DNA of 64,000 nucleotides from CAZIVP01 sp964542915 (GTDB taxonomy: Bacteria > Calditrichota > Calditrichia > Calditrichales > Calditrichaceae), in the NCBI GenBank assembly GCA_964542915.1, contig CAZIVP010000001.1:434001-498000 (forward strand), read 5' to 3'. This document shows positions 17,035 through 24,618 of this stretch, piece after piece. Each line of letters opens with the position of its first letter. The stretch's first letter is position 1. The position numbers were made by a program, and so were the translations under genes. A model generated the notes under the pieces. It was not told where the DNA came from, did no database searches, and was given only the letters and a program-made list of their open reading frames with translations.

Positions 17035-17420
17035 AATCGATCATTACATTCCTTATATTTAATACCGGGATCAAAAATATTGTTAAAATTCGTATTTCAA
17101 TGCAAATCCTTTAACAGTGCAAAGTAACAGCTAAAGATAACATTCCCGGCGGAGGAATGCGAAAGGAAAAAAGTTAAAAATTTTACCAAACGAGGGTTTT
17201 ATTAAGCGGTGGGCAATTTAATTTCCAGAAATATTAGGAATACCAATATGTTAAAATTCAAAAAACAAAATCCGAATAACAAAAACCAAAAAACCGTCAT
17301 TGGCTTTAATGACGCTTTTTAATGGCCCTGCCAACATTGGCTCGTTTCGAATATTGATATTTTTTTTGATTGATGGGTTGGGGGCACAGCCAGATCCCAT
17401 TTGAGATTTTAGGAATAAAA
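17035..17420. other. intergenic AT-rich region
   Basis: No gene seen. It contains an A/C-rich tract (about 17250-17297) with repeated AAAACAAAATCC-like words, resembling the low-complexity dispersed tracts found between genes in many environmental bacteria. A GTCATT/AATGAC hairpin follows at about 17297-17315. Function unknown. Confidence 0.4.
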
Positions 17421-17447
17421 AAAGCCCTACCGGGCGGGTAAGGGCTT
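17416..17447 (-). terminator. intrinsic terminator of the omega subunit gene
   Basis: AAGCCCTACC at 17422-17431 pairs with GGTAAGGGCTT at 17437-17447 (one bulge). On the minus strand this gives a stem followed by a T run; the stem begins within the stop codon of rpoZ. Confidence 0.8.
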
Positions 17448-17751
17448 ATTCTTCGATAGAACTTTGTTTTTCTTCAGACATTTTAACCCGAATTTTGCCT
17501 TCGAGTAATTCTTCTTGCGCAATAACGGTGGGATTGATTTCCTTTTCGAATTTGATGTCCTTCATTAGTTCGCGATCGTAAATATCGGTTTCGTCGTACA
17601 TGTCCATGTCGTCCAGCATTTCATTCTCTTTTTTCTTCGAAATGCGTTCACCGTTGATTTGTCGGGCGCGTGCTGCTATATAAAGACACATTTCATAAAG
17701 CGTGAGCTTTTTATTTTTAATGTCGCGCAAATCCAGCGTTTCGATGGCCAT
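17446..17751 (-). CDS. rpoZ: RNA polymerase omega subunit
   Basis: Small assembly and stability subunit of RNA polymerase. The 101-residue protein carries the family core 'CLYIAARARQINGER' near residues 22-36 and 'NPTVIAQEELLEGKI' near 73-87, the two conserved helical segments. The middle is acidic and variable. The gene stands alone: it has its own TTGACA promoter upstream and a terminator starting at its stop codon, instead of the gmk-rpoZ-coaBC order common elsewhere. Confidence 0.85.
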   Translation of the reverse strand: MAIETLDLRDIKNKKLTLYEMCLYIAARARQINGERISKKKENEMLDDMDMYDETDIYDRELMKDIKFEKEINPTVIAQEELLEGKIRVKMSEEKQSSIEE

Positions 17752-17783
17752 AACGTTCCTCCAATTATATATTTTAACCTCTT

Positions 17784-17812
17784 AATGTAAATTTCTTTTT
17801 TAATCTTGTCAA
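17784..17812 (-). promoter_or_regulatory. sigma-70-type promoter of rpoZ
   Basis: On the minus strand: perfect TTGACA (17812-17807), 17-bp spacer, TACATT (17789-17784), about 33 bp before the rpoZ ATG. Confidence 0.6.
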
Positions 17813-18079
17813 ATTATTTTCGGCGTTTTGTATTTCGCAGAGACGATCCATTACAACGAGTCACGGGAATAATCGGTTAAAAAACAAATAAAGAATAAAA
17901 TCAAGACATGCTTTCGTTACGTTCCACAGGGATTCTTTTGAACAATGCGATTGAATTCGTATCATTGAAGCGGTTAATTTGTGTTTAATATGACAAGGAC
18001 AGCAAGAAGAATAATATTGATAAAAACATCCGATGGCGGTGAATCCGACAGGCAAAATAGAGATTCATCTTGATTTTTC
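17813..18079. other. intergenic region between rpoZ and the YtxH gene
   Basis: Divergent spacer; no gene with a start site or recognisable product seen. The two promoters at its ends read outward. Confidence 0.4.
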
Positions 18080-18108
18080 TTGACTGAAAGTATAATATGA
18101 ATTATAAA
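18080..18108 (+). promoter_or_regulatory. sigma-70-type promoter of the YtxH/DUF948 operon
   Basis: TTGACT (18080-18085), 17-bp spacer, TATAAA (18103-18108), giving a leader of about 60 bases before the ATG at 18175. Confidence 0.65.
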
Positions 18109-18174
18109 TGAACATTAGCAGTTGTTGGCATTTGTATTAAGATTTGGATAACTAACAATAAAGAGGAGGAGATT

Positions 18175-18543
18175 ATGGCATCAGGTAATGATATGTTGAA
18201 GGGTTTCATCGTTGGAAGTTTTTTGGGCGCCACGATGGGTATTTTATTCGCCCCGAAAAGCGGAAAAGATATGCGGAATAACTTGCGGGGCGAAGGCGAT
18301 GAATTAATGGACAAAGCAAAGGATGAACTGGAAAAGTTAAAGCACGAATTGACGGATTTGCGTTCAAAGATATCCGAGACCATTGATCGCGGCAAGAAAG
18401 TCTTTGAGGAAGAAGGTTCCAGCGAAGAGAAGGATTTTGAGGCTGAAATGCAGAATGAAGAAGAGAAGAAAGAGAGCAAACAGAGCAAAACCCAGAAAAA
18501 AAGCACCTCCAAGAAAACCGAGGATAAAGAAAGTAAAGTCTGA
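18175..18543 (+). CDS. YtxH-domain protein
   Basis: A 122-residue small envelope protein. The N-terminus has the YtxH signature 'FIVGSFLGATMGILFAPKSGKDMR', a Gly-rich membrane segment followed by a charged motif. The rest is a long amphipathic helix (residues 35-80) and a Lys/Glu-rich tail. YtxH proteins are often linked to general stress in Firmicutes but their biochemical role is unknown. An AGGAGGAG site precedes the ATG. The DUF948-like gene follows 49 bp later and probably forms a pair with it. Confidence 0.8.
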   Translation: MASGNDMLKGFIVGSFLGATMGILFAPKSGKDMRNNLRGEGDELMDKAKDELEKLKHELTDLRSKISETIDRGKKVFEEEGSSEEKDFEAEMQNEEEKKESKQSKTQKKSTSKKTEDKESKV

Positions 18544-18592
18544 GCGAAGGTAGCTGATACTGTAAACCGCACACTAAAACGTGGAGAGCGAA

Positions 18593-18934
18593 ATGGTCTG
18601 GGAAATTGCTTTAGTTATTTTTTTACTTTCGTTTACCGTGCTTATTTACTTGACGATTCCGGTGGTGCTGCAGTTTAAAAGTATGTTGCGTAAAGCCGGC
18701 CGAACCCTTGACGTTTTGAACGACGACTTACCGGATATTCTGAAAAATCTGAACGAACTCAGCGAAACAGCCAATGAGACCTCTCAAAAGGTCAAATCGG
18801 CGGTAACGGATATTACCGAATTGGAAAAATTACTGAGTGATGAGATTAAAAAGCCGCTACAGAATATTGCTCAGTCAGTAGCCACGCTACTGCAGTTACT
18901 CAATAAGTTGTTCCTTCGCAAAAGCCCGAAGTAA
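18593..18934 (+). CDS. DUF948-like single-pass membrane protein
   Basis: A 113-residue protein with an N-terminal membrane helix (residues 2-22). The remaining helical region is rich in heptad-like 'LNDDLPDILKNLNELSETANET' spacing, as in DUF948 proteins. ATG at 18593 is chosen because GGAG lies eight bases upstream; an in-frame GTG at 18581 has none. DUF948 proteins are commonly encoded next to YtxH proteins, as here. Function unknown. Confidence 0.7.
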   Translation: MVWEIALVIFLLSFTVLIYLTIPVVLQFKSMLRKAGRTLDVLNDDLPDILKNLNELSETANETSQKVKSAVTDITELEKLLSDEIKKPLQNIAQSVATLLQLLNKLFLRKSPK

Positions 18935-18935
18935 A

Positions 18936-18970
18936 AAAAAGGCCGGACTTATTAAAGGTCCGGCCCTTTT
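18936..18970. terminator. bidirectional intrinsic terminator
   Basis: GGCCGGAC at 18941-18948 pairs with GTCCGGCC at 18958-18965, flanked by an A run on the left and CTTTT on the right. It separates the DUF948-like gene from the convergent ilvE gene and could serve both. Confidence 0.8.
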
Positions 18971-18999
18971 GTGTTTGAATGGCATTTGATACGTCCCGA

Positions 19000-20031
19000 T
19001 CAATCCAAAATAATTTCGTAATTCCAGCCGTACTTGTCTTCCCGGTCGCCCACCTGAATTTCTTTTAACATATTGTATAATTTCATGGTGATTTCGCCGG
19101 GCTGATCGCCTTTACAGTAGACAGTTTCTTCATTGCCGTAGGTGATGCTTTTAACAGGTGTAATGACGGCAGCAGTGCCGCAACAACCGGCTTCTTTAAG
19201 TGTGTATATTTCTTTGAGACCCATTTCGCGTTTTTCAACCGTCATACCCAGCTCTTCTTTGGCGAGGGTCATCAGGCTTTTATTTGTTATACTCGGTAAA
19301 ATGGAAGGGGAGTCGGGCGTAACATATGTGTTATCCTTTGTGATACCGTAAAAGTTGGCGGGACCGGATTCATCAATATGCTCTTTATGGCGCGCGTCCA
19401 GATAAAGCGCTTCGCTAAACCCGGCCTCTTTTACGCGTTTAGCCACCCGCAGGCTGGCAGCATAGTTTCCTCCGACCTTCACATCGCCGACGCCATCAGG
19501 CGCAGCGCGATCCGCATCATCGATCACCTGTAGCTTGATCGGTTTAACGCCTGTTTTAAAATAAGGACCTACCGGGATGGCAAAGAGTACAAACATATAT
19601 TCCTTAGCGGGCTGCACGCCGAGCATACCCGACGTTCCGATTAACAGCGGTCTAATGTAGAGAGCGGCCCCTGTTCCGTATGGCGGAATAAAGCGTTTGT
19701 TTAAGCGAACAATACGTTCCAGTGCCCCCAGAAATTTTTCTTCGGGGAAAGGCGCCATTAATATTTTTTCGGCGGAGCGCCGTAAGCGTTTGGCGTTTTC
19801 GTCCGGACGGAATGCCGAAATGCGGCCGTCTTTGTGTTCGAAAACCTTGAGTCCTTCAAAAGCCTGTTGTCCGTAATGCAAGCAGGTGGCAGCAATACTC
19901 AGTTGCAGATGGTCATCTTCAACTTCCTTGCCCTCATCCCATTGGCCGTCTTTAAAACGGTATTCAAGGTGATAGTCGGTTTTCGTATAACTGAATGTTA
20001 AATGGCTCCAATCCAGATTCGCGCGTTCCAT
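19000..20031 (-). CDS. ilvE: branched-chain amino acid aminotransferase
   Basis: PLP enzyme (class IV, long type) that interconverts Ile, Leu and Val with their 2-oxo acids. The 343-residue protein has 'LHYGQQAFEGLK' near residue 55, the PLP-Lys region 'DVKVGGNYAASLRVAK' near 195 and 'EAGCCGTAAVITPV' near 290. ATG at 20031 is chosen because AAAGGAG lies eight bases upstream; the in-frame GTG at 20037 is too close. The leader holds an Ile-rich short ORF and a terminator-like hairpin, which suggests that expression responds to the supply of charged tRNA-Ile or that the transcript is attenuated in another way. Confidence 0.95.
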   Translation of the reverse strand: MERANLDWSHLTFSYTKTDYHLEYRFKDGQWDEGKEVEDDHLQLSIAATCLHYGQQAFEGLKVFEHKDGRISAFRPDENAKRLRRSAEKILMAPFPEEKFLGALERIVRLNKRFIPPYGTGAALYIRPLLIGTSGMLGVQPAKEYMFVLFAIPVGPYFKTGVKPIKLQVIDDADRAAPDGVGDVKVGGNYAASLRVAKRVKEAGFSEALYLDARHKEHIDESGPANFYGITKDNTYVTPDSPSILPSITNKSLMTLAKEELGMTVEKREMGLKEIYTLKEAGCCGTAAVITPVKSITYGNEETVYCKGDQPGEITMKLYNMLKEIQVGDREDKYGWNYEIILD

Positions 20032-20052
20032 AATCACATCTCCTTTATCGCT

Positions 20053-20175
20053 TTAAATGTGGTTTATACAATTAAAAAACCCCTTACTCATTTTCATGAA
20101 TAAGGGGTTTCTTATGCATACATTTGGTACACTAATTATGGTGTTAATAAGAAAAATAATTGTCGTATAAATCAT
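20053..20175 (-). CDS. Ile-rich leader ORF upstream of ilvE (candidate)
   Basis: A 40-codon frame starting at ATG 20175 and ending 22 bp before the ilvE start. Seven of the first 21 residues are Ile, with Val, Val and Leu besides, which recalls the ilv leader peptides of enterobacteria. Unlike those, the frame runs straight through the terminator hairpin and stops beyond it, so classical attenuation would not work in the same way. The ribosome binding site (AAGGTG, 12 bases away) is poor. It could be chance; AT-rich DNA is rich in Ile codons. Confidence 0.4.
   Translation of the reverse strand: MIYTTIIFLINTIISVPNVCIRNPLFMKMSKGFFNCINHI
20074..20110 (-). terminator. terminator-like hairpin in the ilvE leader
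   Basis: AAACCCCTTA at 20077-20086 pairs perfectly with TAAGGGGTTT at 20101-20110; TCAT/ATGA extends the stem inside the loop. On the minus strand it is followed by a T run. It sits about 45 bp before the ilvE ATG and more than 200 bp after the previous gene on that strand, so an attenuator is more likely than an ordinary terminator. Confidence 0.7.
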
Positions 20176-20216
20176 GAGGTCTCTATACACCTTATTTAGG
20201 AAAACTCTTCTTAAAT

Positions 20217-20245
20217 AAAATATTATTTTCACTTTCAAAATACAA
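20217..20245 (-). promoter_or_regulatory. possible promoter of the ilvE leader
   Basis: On the minus strand: TTGTAT (20245-20240), 17-bp spacer, TATTTT (20222-20217). A weak match in AT-rich DNA; it would give a leader of about 180 bases. Confidence 0.3.
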
Positions 20246-20322
20246 ATCTTTTAAAACTTAATCGCAGGCGCAAACGCCCTGTGAGCCGCAATCTGTCAGG
20301 ACAAAATGCGTTTCTTCCCTGC

Positions 20323-21045
20323 TTATTTGTCGCGCAAAGAGGGCTTATCCCAGTAGCCCCAATCGGAAGCCCTTACATATTTTTTGCCGATGCCGGTGTA
20401 AAGGGCAAAAGCACGTATGGTACCGTGAAAAAATTTGCGGCTGACGCCACGCTCCAGGCGGCGATGATCGTTTTCAAACACACGAAGACCGCCGTTGTAA
20501 ACAACCCGCCACCCTGCCTTTTTGATTCGGATGAGGATGTCGTTGTCTTCGCTGTGGGTTAATTGTTCATCAAACCCACCGACATGTTCAAGGGCCTGTT
20601 TCCGAATCAACATATTGGAGCCGCTGCCCAGAGGGACGCCAAGTCGGGCCCAGAATTTAATGCCCAATGAATAGAACCGGTAGTACCGGCGATATTTTTG
20701 ATCGCTCAACTTCGCGCCCATAATCGCCCCTGTATCACTTTGCGGTTGAAATCCCTTTAATTGTTCGAAGTAATCCGGCGCTAATCGCATGTCGGCGTCG
20801 CTGTATAACAACCAGGGGGTTTTTGCACGTTTGGCGCCCAATTGTCTCGCCTGTGGTATGTTACAATCTTCTTTAATAACCAGGCTTTGCTCCGGTCGAT
20901 GCTGCCGGATAATGGCTTCGGTATTATCGTTGCCGGAATCGACCACAATTAAGCGGCAGTCCGCCGGGATGCTTTGTAAAAAAGCAATAATGTTTTGCTC
21001 TTCATTTTTTGTAGGAATAATCAGCGAAACCTCGTTCGAATGCAC
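20323..21045 (-). CDS. family 2 glycosyltransferase
   Basis: A 240-residue soluble GT-A glycosyltransferase. It opens with 'VSLIIPTKNEEQNI', has 'VVDSGNDNTE' near residue 35, the metal-binding 'YSDADMRL' near 81 and 'GGFDEQLTHSEDNDILIR' near 157. No membrane helix. The short size and single domain fit enzymes that add one sugar to a lipid or polysaccharide. No other glycan gene is adjacent, so the product is unknown. Confidence 0.88.
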   Translation of the reverse strand: MHSNEVSLIIPTKNEEQNIIAFLQSIPADCRLIVVDSGNDNTEAIIRQHRPEQSLVIKEDCNIPQARQLGAKRAKTPWLLYSDADMRLAPDYFEQLKGFQPQSDTGAIMGAKLSDQKYRRYYRFYSLGIKFWARLGVPLGSGSNMLIRKQALEHVGGFDEQLTHSEDNDILIRIKKAGWRVVYNGGLRVFENDHRRLERGVSRKFFHGTIRAFALYTGIGKKYVRASDWGYWDKPSLRDK

Positions 21046-21384
21046 TGCAGAAGCCTTGCTTTTTTTATTGATTGACGGTTAATTTTAATTACACGATAAA
21101 TTTAACATTTTCCTCTTGCCCTGCAAAGCCGCGAGAGTTACGATTTTGTGTAACCATTCGGCACAATTTGAATCCACCTTAGCATCTTTTATATTAACCG
21201 ATATTGATACGACAGTCAAACGGCATTTTTCTTTGTCATACATTCGGATCAACAGTAAATTTAATGATGGACAGTTTACAGCCCGAACGCCGAAATCATT
21301 AAACGGCGCTCGATGAGAGACGGTGCATTTGTATATTTTATATGATATTTTTTAGCTGTGATCTCTGATCGGAGAACAAATAGC
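21046..21384. other. intergenic region without a gene
   Basis: Divergent spacer between the glycosyltransferase and the outer-membrane protein. No convincing promoter, RNA or repeat seen. Confidence 0.4.
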
Positions 21385-21987
21385 ATGGGATGTAACAAAA
21401 ATAGGGTGACTGCGGTGCTAAAAACCTTTATGCAAGGCTTATTGTTGGGGATACTATTCTTAACAGGCAGTGATGGATATGGAGGCAATACCAATCCGCC
21501 TGTTCGGGAGAAGCATTGGTTTTTAGGCGGACAAATCGCTCTGAGTGATATGTACGGCTCCGATACCGGTCTCTTTTTTAATGCAACCCACGCCTGGAAG
21601 CGTAATTTCTGGAACATTTCCGAATTTCCCACAGTACTGAGCGTGGGCGGCTCGATCGGATATGCTTCGTATGACAGCGAATGGCCTCTGAAACGTATAG
21701 AACACTCTGACATCCTGATGCTGGCTGCAGCTTATTATCACCTCTTCTTCCTGAACGAAAGTTCATGGGACCCTTATGCGATTACCACACTTGGCATTCA
21801 TATTGATAATGAACGGATTGAGTATTACGCCACAGAAAGAAATGATGTCAAACAACGCGATATCGATTTGACGCTGAATTTAGGGTTTGGAGTACGTTAT
21901 TTTGTCAGCGACCGTATTGCTCTCGGAGGACAGTTGATGTTCGGGCCGGGGACTCTGCGTTTGGGCCTGGATTATCGCATTCAATGA
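21385..21987 (+). CDS. putative outer-membrane beta-barrel protein
   Basis: A 200-residue secreted protein. After a signal peptide (about residues 10-34, including 'GLLLGILFLTGSDG') come alternating hydrophobic/polar strands such as 'FLGGQIALSDMYGSDTGLF' and a C-terminal 'YFVSDRIALGGQLMF' that look like an 8-stranded barrel of the OmpA/OprF N-domain or outer-membrane protein W kind. No specific family recognised. ATG at 21385 is chosen for the GGAG nine bases upstream; the frame could begin at 21358 but without a site. Confidence 0.65.
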   Translation: MGCNKNRVTAVLKTFMQGLLLGILFLTGSDGYGGNTNPPVREKHWFLGGQIALSDMYGSDTGLFFNATHAWKRNFWNISEFPTVLSVGGSIGYASYDSEWPLKRIEHSDILMLAAAYYHLFFLNESSWDPYAITTLGIHIDNERIEYYATERNDVKQRDIDLTLNLGFGVRYFVSDRIALGGQLMFGPGTLRLGLDYRIQ

Positions 21988-22074
21988 TATGATGGAATTT
22001 AAGGCATCGTACAAACGTTGGTTACGGATCGCCCGCCTGCATGAAGCCATAAAGAAAACTTCGGAGGATTGGTT

Positions 22075-23874
22075 ATGGAGACGAAGCAGAAAACACGCGC
22101 AGACATCGCACCCGAATACAAATGGAAGCTGGAAGATATCTTCGCAACCGATGAGGATTGGGAAAGGGAATTTGAGGACGTAAAGAAGAAACTGCCGGCG
22201 GTCAATTCCTATGCCGCTAAACTGTCGCTTTCCGCCGGTTATCTGCTGCAATGTTTAAATAAAATGCACGATCTTGAGGAACGGATTGGCAAACTCTTTG
22301 CCTATGCCCATATGCGTAATGATGAGGATAAATCCGCGACACGTTACCAGGAGCAATACGACCGTTCCCGTACCTTACTGGTGGAATACAATCAGACAGT
22401 TGCGTTTTTCGAGCCCGAAGTGTTAAGCATTCCGGAAGGTCGTTTTGAGCAATACTATCTCGATGAACCCGATCTTAAATTGTACCGTCATTTTTTTGAT
22501 GATATCCGAAGAAAAAAAGCGCACACGCTCTCCGATAAAGAAGAACGATTGATGGCATTGTCCGGCGAAGTGCGACATGCGCCGGCCGAAATTTTTGGCG
22601 TCTGGGAAAGCGCCGATATCGTTTTCCCAAAAATCCAGGATGATCGTGGGAATGAGGTGCACATTAGCAACGCGCTTTACAATAAATTCCAGCAGTCTCC
22701 GGATCGGCGGCTACGTAAGGATGCTTATATGGGACTGTATGTCCCGTTTATTGAACACCGTAACATGCTGGCTTCAAACTATGCCGCTATCGTGAAAAGC
22801 CATCTCTTTAACGCCCGTGCACGAGGCTATCATAACACTTTGGAGGCTGCTCTTGATGCGAACAATATTCCGACGAAAATCTATCATAATTTAATCGAAC
22901 AAACACGCAGGCATCTCGAGCCGCTGCAACGTTACAATCGCCTTCGCCAAAAGGTTCTTAAATTGGACGACGGCGTTCATGACTACGATTTGCGCGCGCC
23001 GCTCTTTAGCGAGCAAAACCGTGATTATAACTGGGAAGAAGCCAAACAACTCTGTAAAGAGGGCATGCAGCCGCTCGGAGCGGATTATAACGAACATTTG
23101 CAAATGGCATTTAATGAACGCTGGATTGACGTCTATGAAAATAAAGGTAAACGGACCGGTGCTTATTCCTCGGGAACTTATGGCGTACATCCGTATGTGC
23201 TTATGAATTACAATAACACCATCGGCGATGTGTTCACCCTGGCGCATGAAATGGGGCATGCCATGCACACCTATTATACGATTAACAATCAACCATATGT
23301 TTACGGCGATTACCCCATTTTTCTGGCGGAGGTGGCCTCTACCGCCAATGAGGCGCTACTGCAAAAATACTTAATTGATACGGCGGAATCCGATGAACAG
23401 AAACGGCTGTTTCTGAATTCTTATCTGGATAAGTTCAGTCAAACGTTCTACCGCCAAATTATTTTTGCTGAATTTGAATGGCGCAGCCACCAACTGGTTG
23501 AAGAGGGACAGGCTCTCTCGGCCGACCGGCTGGACGCGTTGTTCGGAGAAATTTACCAGCATTATCACGGCGAGACTTTTGTGCTCGATCGGGAAATCAA
23601 AGCCCTCTGGAGTCGTGTGCCGCATTTTTACTATAATTTTTATGTCTTCCAGTACAGCACCAGCTTTGCGGCTTCGTTGACGCTTGTATCGCGCATATTA
23701 CAGGAAGGCGCACCGGCAAGGGACCGTTTCCTGAATTTTCTAAAAAGCGGACGCAGTAAGTATCCCATCGATACCCTGTCCGAAGCCGGCGTAAACATGG
23801 ACTCGGAAGAGCCATTCATTCACACGGTGGAATGGATGAATCGCTTGCTCGATCAATTGGAAAAACTACTATAA
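22075..23874 (+). CDS. pepF: oligoendopeptidase F, M3 family
   Basis: Cytosolic zinc peptidase that cuts peptides of about 7-17 residues. The 599-residue length is normal. The active site 'FTLAHEMGHAMHTYY' (HEMGH) is near residue 390 and the third zinc ligand lies in 'LAEVASTANEALL' about 28 residues later. The N-terminal helical domain begins 'APEYKWKLEDIFATDEDWE', typical of the family. GGAGG lies seven bases before the ATG at 22075. Confidence 0.95.
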   Translation: METKQKTRADIAPEYKWKLEDIFATDEDWEREFEDVKKKLPAVNSYAAKLSLSAGYLLQCLNKMHDLEERIGKLFAYAHMRNDEDKSATRYQEQYDRSRTLLVEYNQTVAFFEPEVLSIPEGRFEQYYLDEPDLKLYRHFFDDIRRKKAHTLSDKEERLMALSGEVRHAPAEIFGVWESADIVFPKIQDDRGNEVHISNALYNKFQQSPDRRLRKDAYMGLYVPFIEHRNMLASNYAAIVKSHLFNARARGYHNTLEAALDANNIPTKIYHNLIEQTRRHLEPLQRYNRLRQKVLKLDDGVHDYDLRAPLFSEQNRDYNWEEAKQLCKEGMQPLGADYNEHLQMAFNERWIDVYENKGKRTGAYSSGTYGVHPYVLMNYNNTIGDVFTLAHEMGHAMHTYYTINNQPYVYGDYPIFLAEVASTANEALLQKYLIDTAESDEQKRLFLNSYLDKFSQTFYRQIIFAEFEWRSHQLVEEGQALSADRLDALFGEIYQHYHGETFVLDREIKALWSRVPHFYYNFYVFQYSTSFAASLTLVSRILQEGAPARDRFLNFLKSGRSKYPIDTLSEAGVNMDSEEPFIHTVEWMNRLLDQLEKLL

Positions 23875-23964
23875 TCATTCCATAATTGAATCCCTTAGGG
23901 ATGATGAGCGCCGATTGCTTCGTTGTAAAATATTTAATGCAATGAACACGAGGTATGAGGCCGT

Positions 23965-24234
23965 ATGCTTGTATTATATCGAACCTCAGATAGTCGCGCC
24001 GGCGACCGTATTGAGGAGCGCCTTAAAGAGCTTGTGCTTTCGCACCGTATTCATGATATCGATCGAATTTCGGAAAAGCCCGCGGAACTAACCGGGGATG
24101 AATTACCGGTTCTTTATGATGACAAAGCGGTATTCAGAGGAGAACAGTATATCATGGCGCATTTAGAAGAATTGGAACAATTCAAACAGGAGTGGGACCG
24201 TTTCCAAAGTGATGCCTGTTATTGCGAAGAGTAA
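23965..24234 (+). CDS. small glutaredoxin-fold-like protein lacking the CxxC site
   Basis: An 89-residue protein whose layout (LVLYRTSD, helix, 'LPVLYDDKAVFRGEQYIMAHL') resembles the glutaredoxin/GST N-terminal thioredoxin fold. The position where the catalytic CxxC would stand reads TSDSRAG. The only cysteines are two near the C-terminus (CYC). It probably binds rather than reduces something; the family assignment is by eye. A GAGG site precedes the ATG and a terminator follows. Confidence 0.6.
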   Translation: MLVLYRTSDSRAGDRIEERLKELVLSHRIHDIDRISEKPAELTGDELPVLYDDKAVFRGEQYIMAHLEELEQFKQEWDRFQSDACYCEE

Positions 24235-24270
24235 ACGGTTTCCATTGATTTTAGTTTGATGTACAATAGT

Positions 24271-24297
24271 AAAGGGCGGTAAAAGCCGCCTTTTTTT
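24271..24297 (+). terminator. intrinsic terminator after the glutaredoxin-like gene
   Basis: AAAGGGCGG at 24271-24279 pairs with CCGCCTTTT (24287 onward; one G-U), followed by a T run. Confidence 0.85.
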
Positions 24298-24389
24298 ATT
24301 GATGCCTCCTCCGAAGCAATTCCTTAACATCATGTTACAGCTCCAATTTAGCAACTGGCGGAAAGCGAGAACCCATTATATACAACCCT

Positions 24390-24456
24390 GGATTCCCGAT
24401 AGGCAATGCATTCGGGAATGACCATTCAAGCGCCATTCCCGCCGAAACGGGAATCC
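24390..24456. repeat. nested inverted repeat, possible REP-like element
   Basis: GGATTCCCG at 24390-24398 is the exact complement of CGGGAATCC at 24448-24456. Inside them CGGGAATG (24413-24420) and CATTCCCG (24434-24441) form a second pair. This word (GGATTCCCG/CGGGAATG) is common in intergenic REP-like repeats of many bacteria. The rest of the 24300-24600 interval holds nothing else I recognise. Confidence 0.45.
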
Positions 24457-24618
24457 AAGAAGCTCCGTTATGCATCCTGCACGAAAAAGTGGATTTTCCG
24501 GAGTTGAGTTAAAACAGTCAGTGAGCCTGTATTTATCCGGGCGATCTCCATTTGGCTTTTGTATGAAATTCGATTAATTTTCAGATTGCTAATTGAGAAG
24601 TTATAATCGGAGGAAAAC

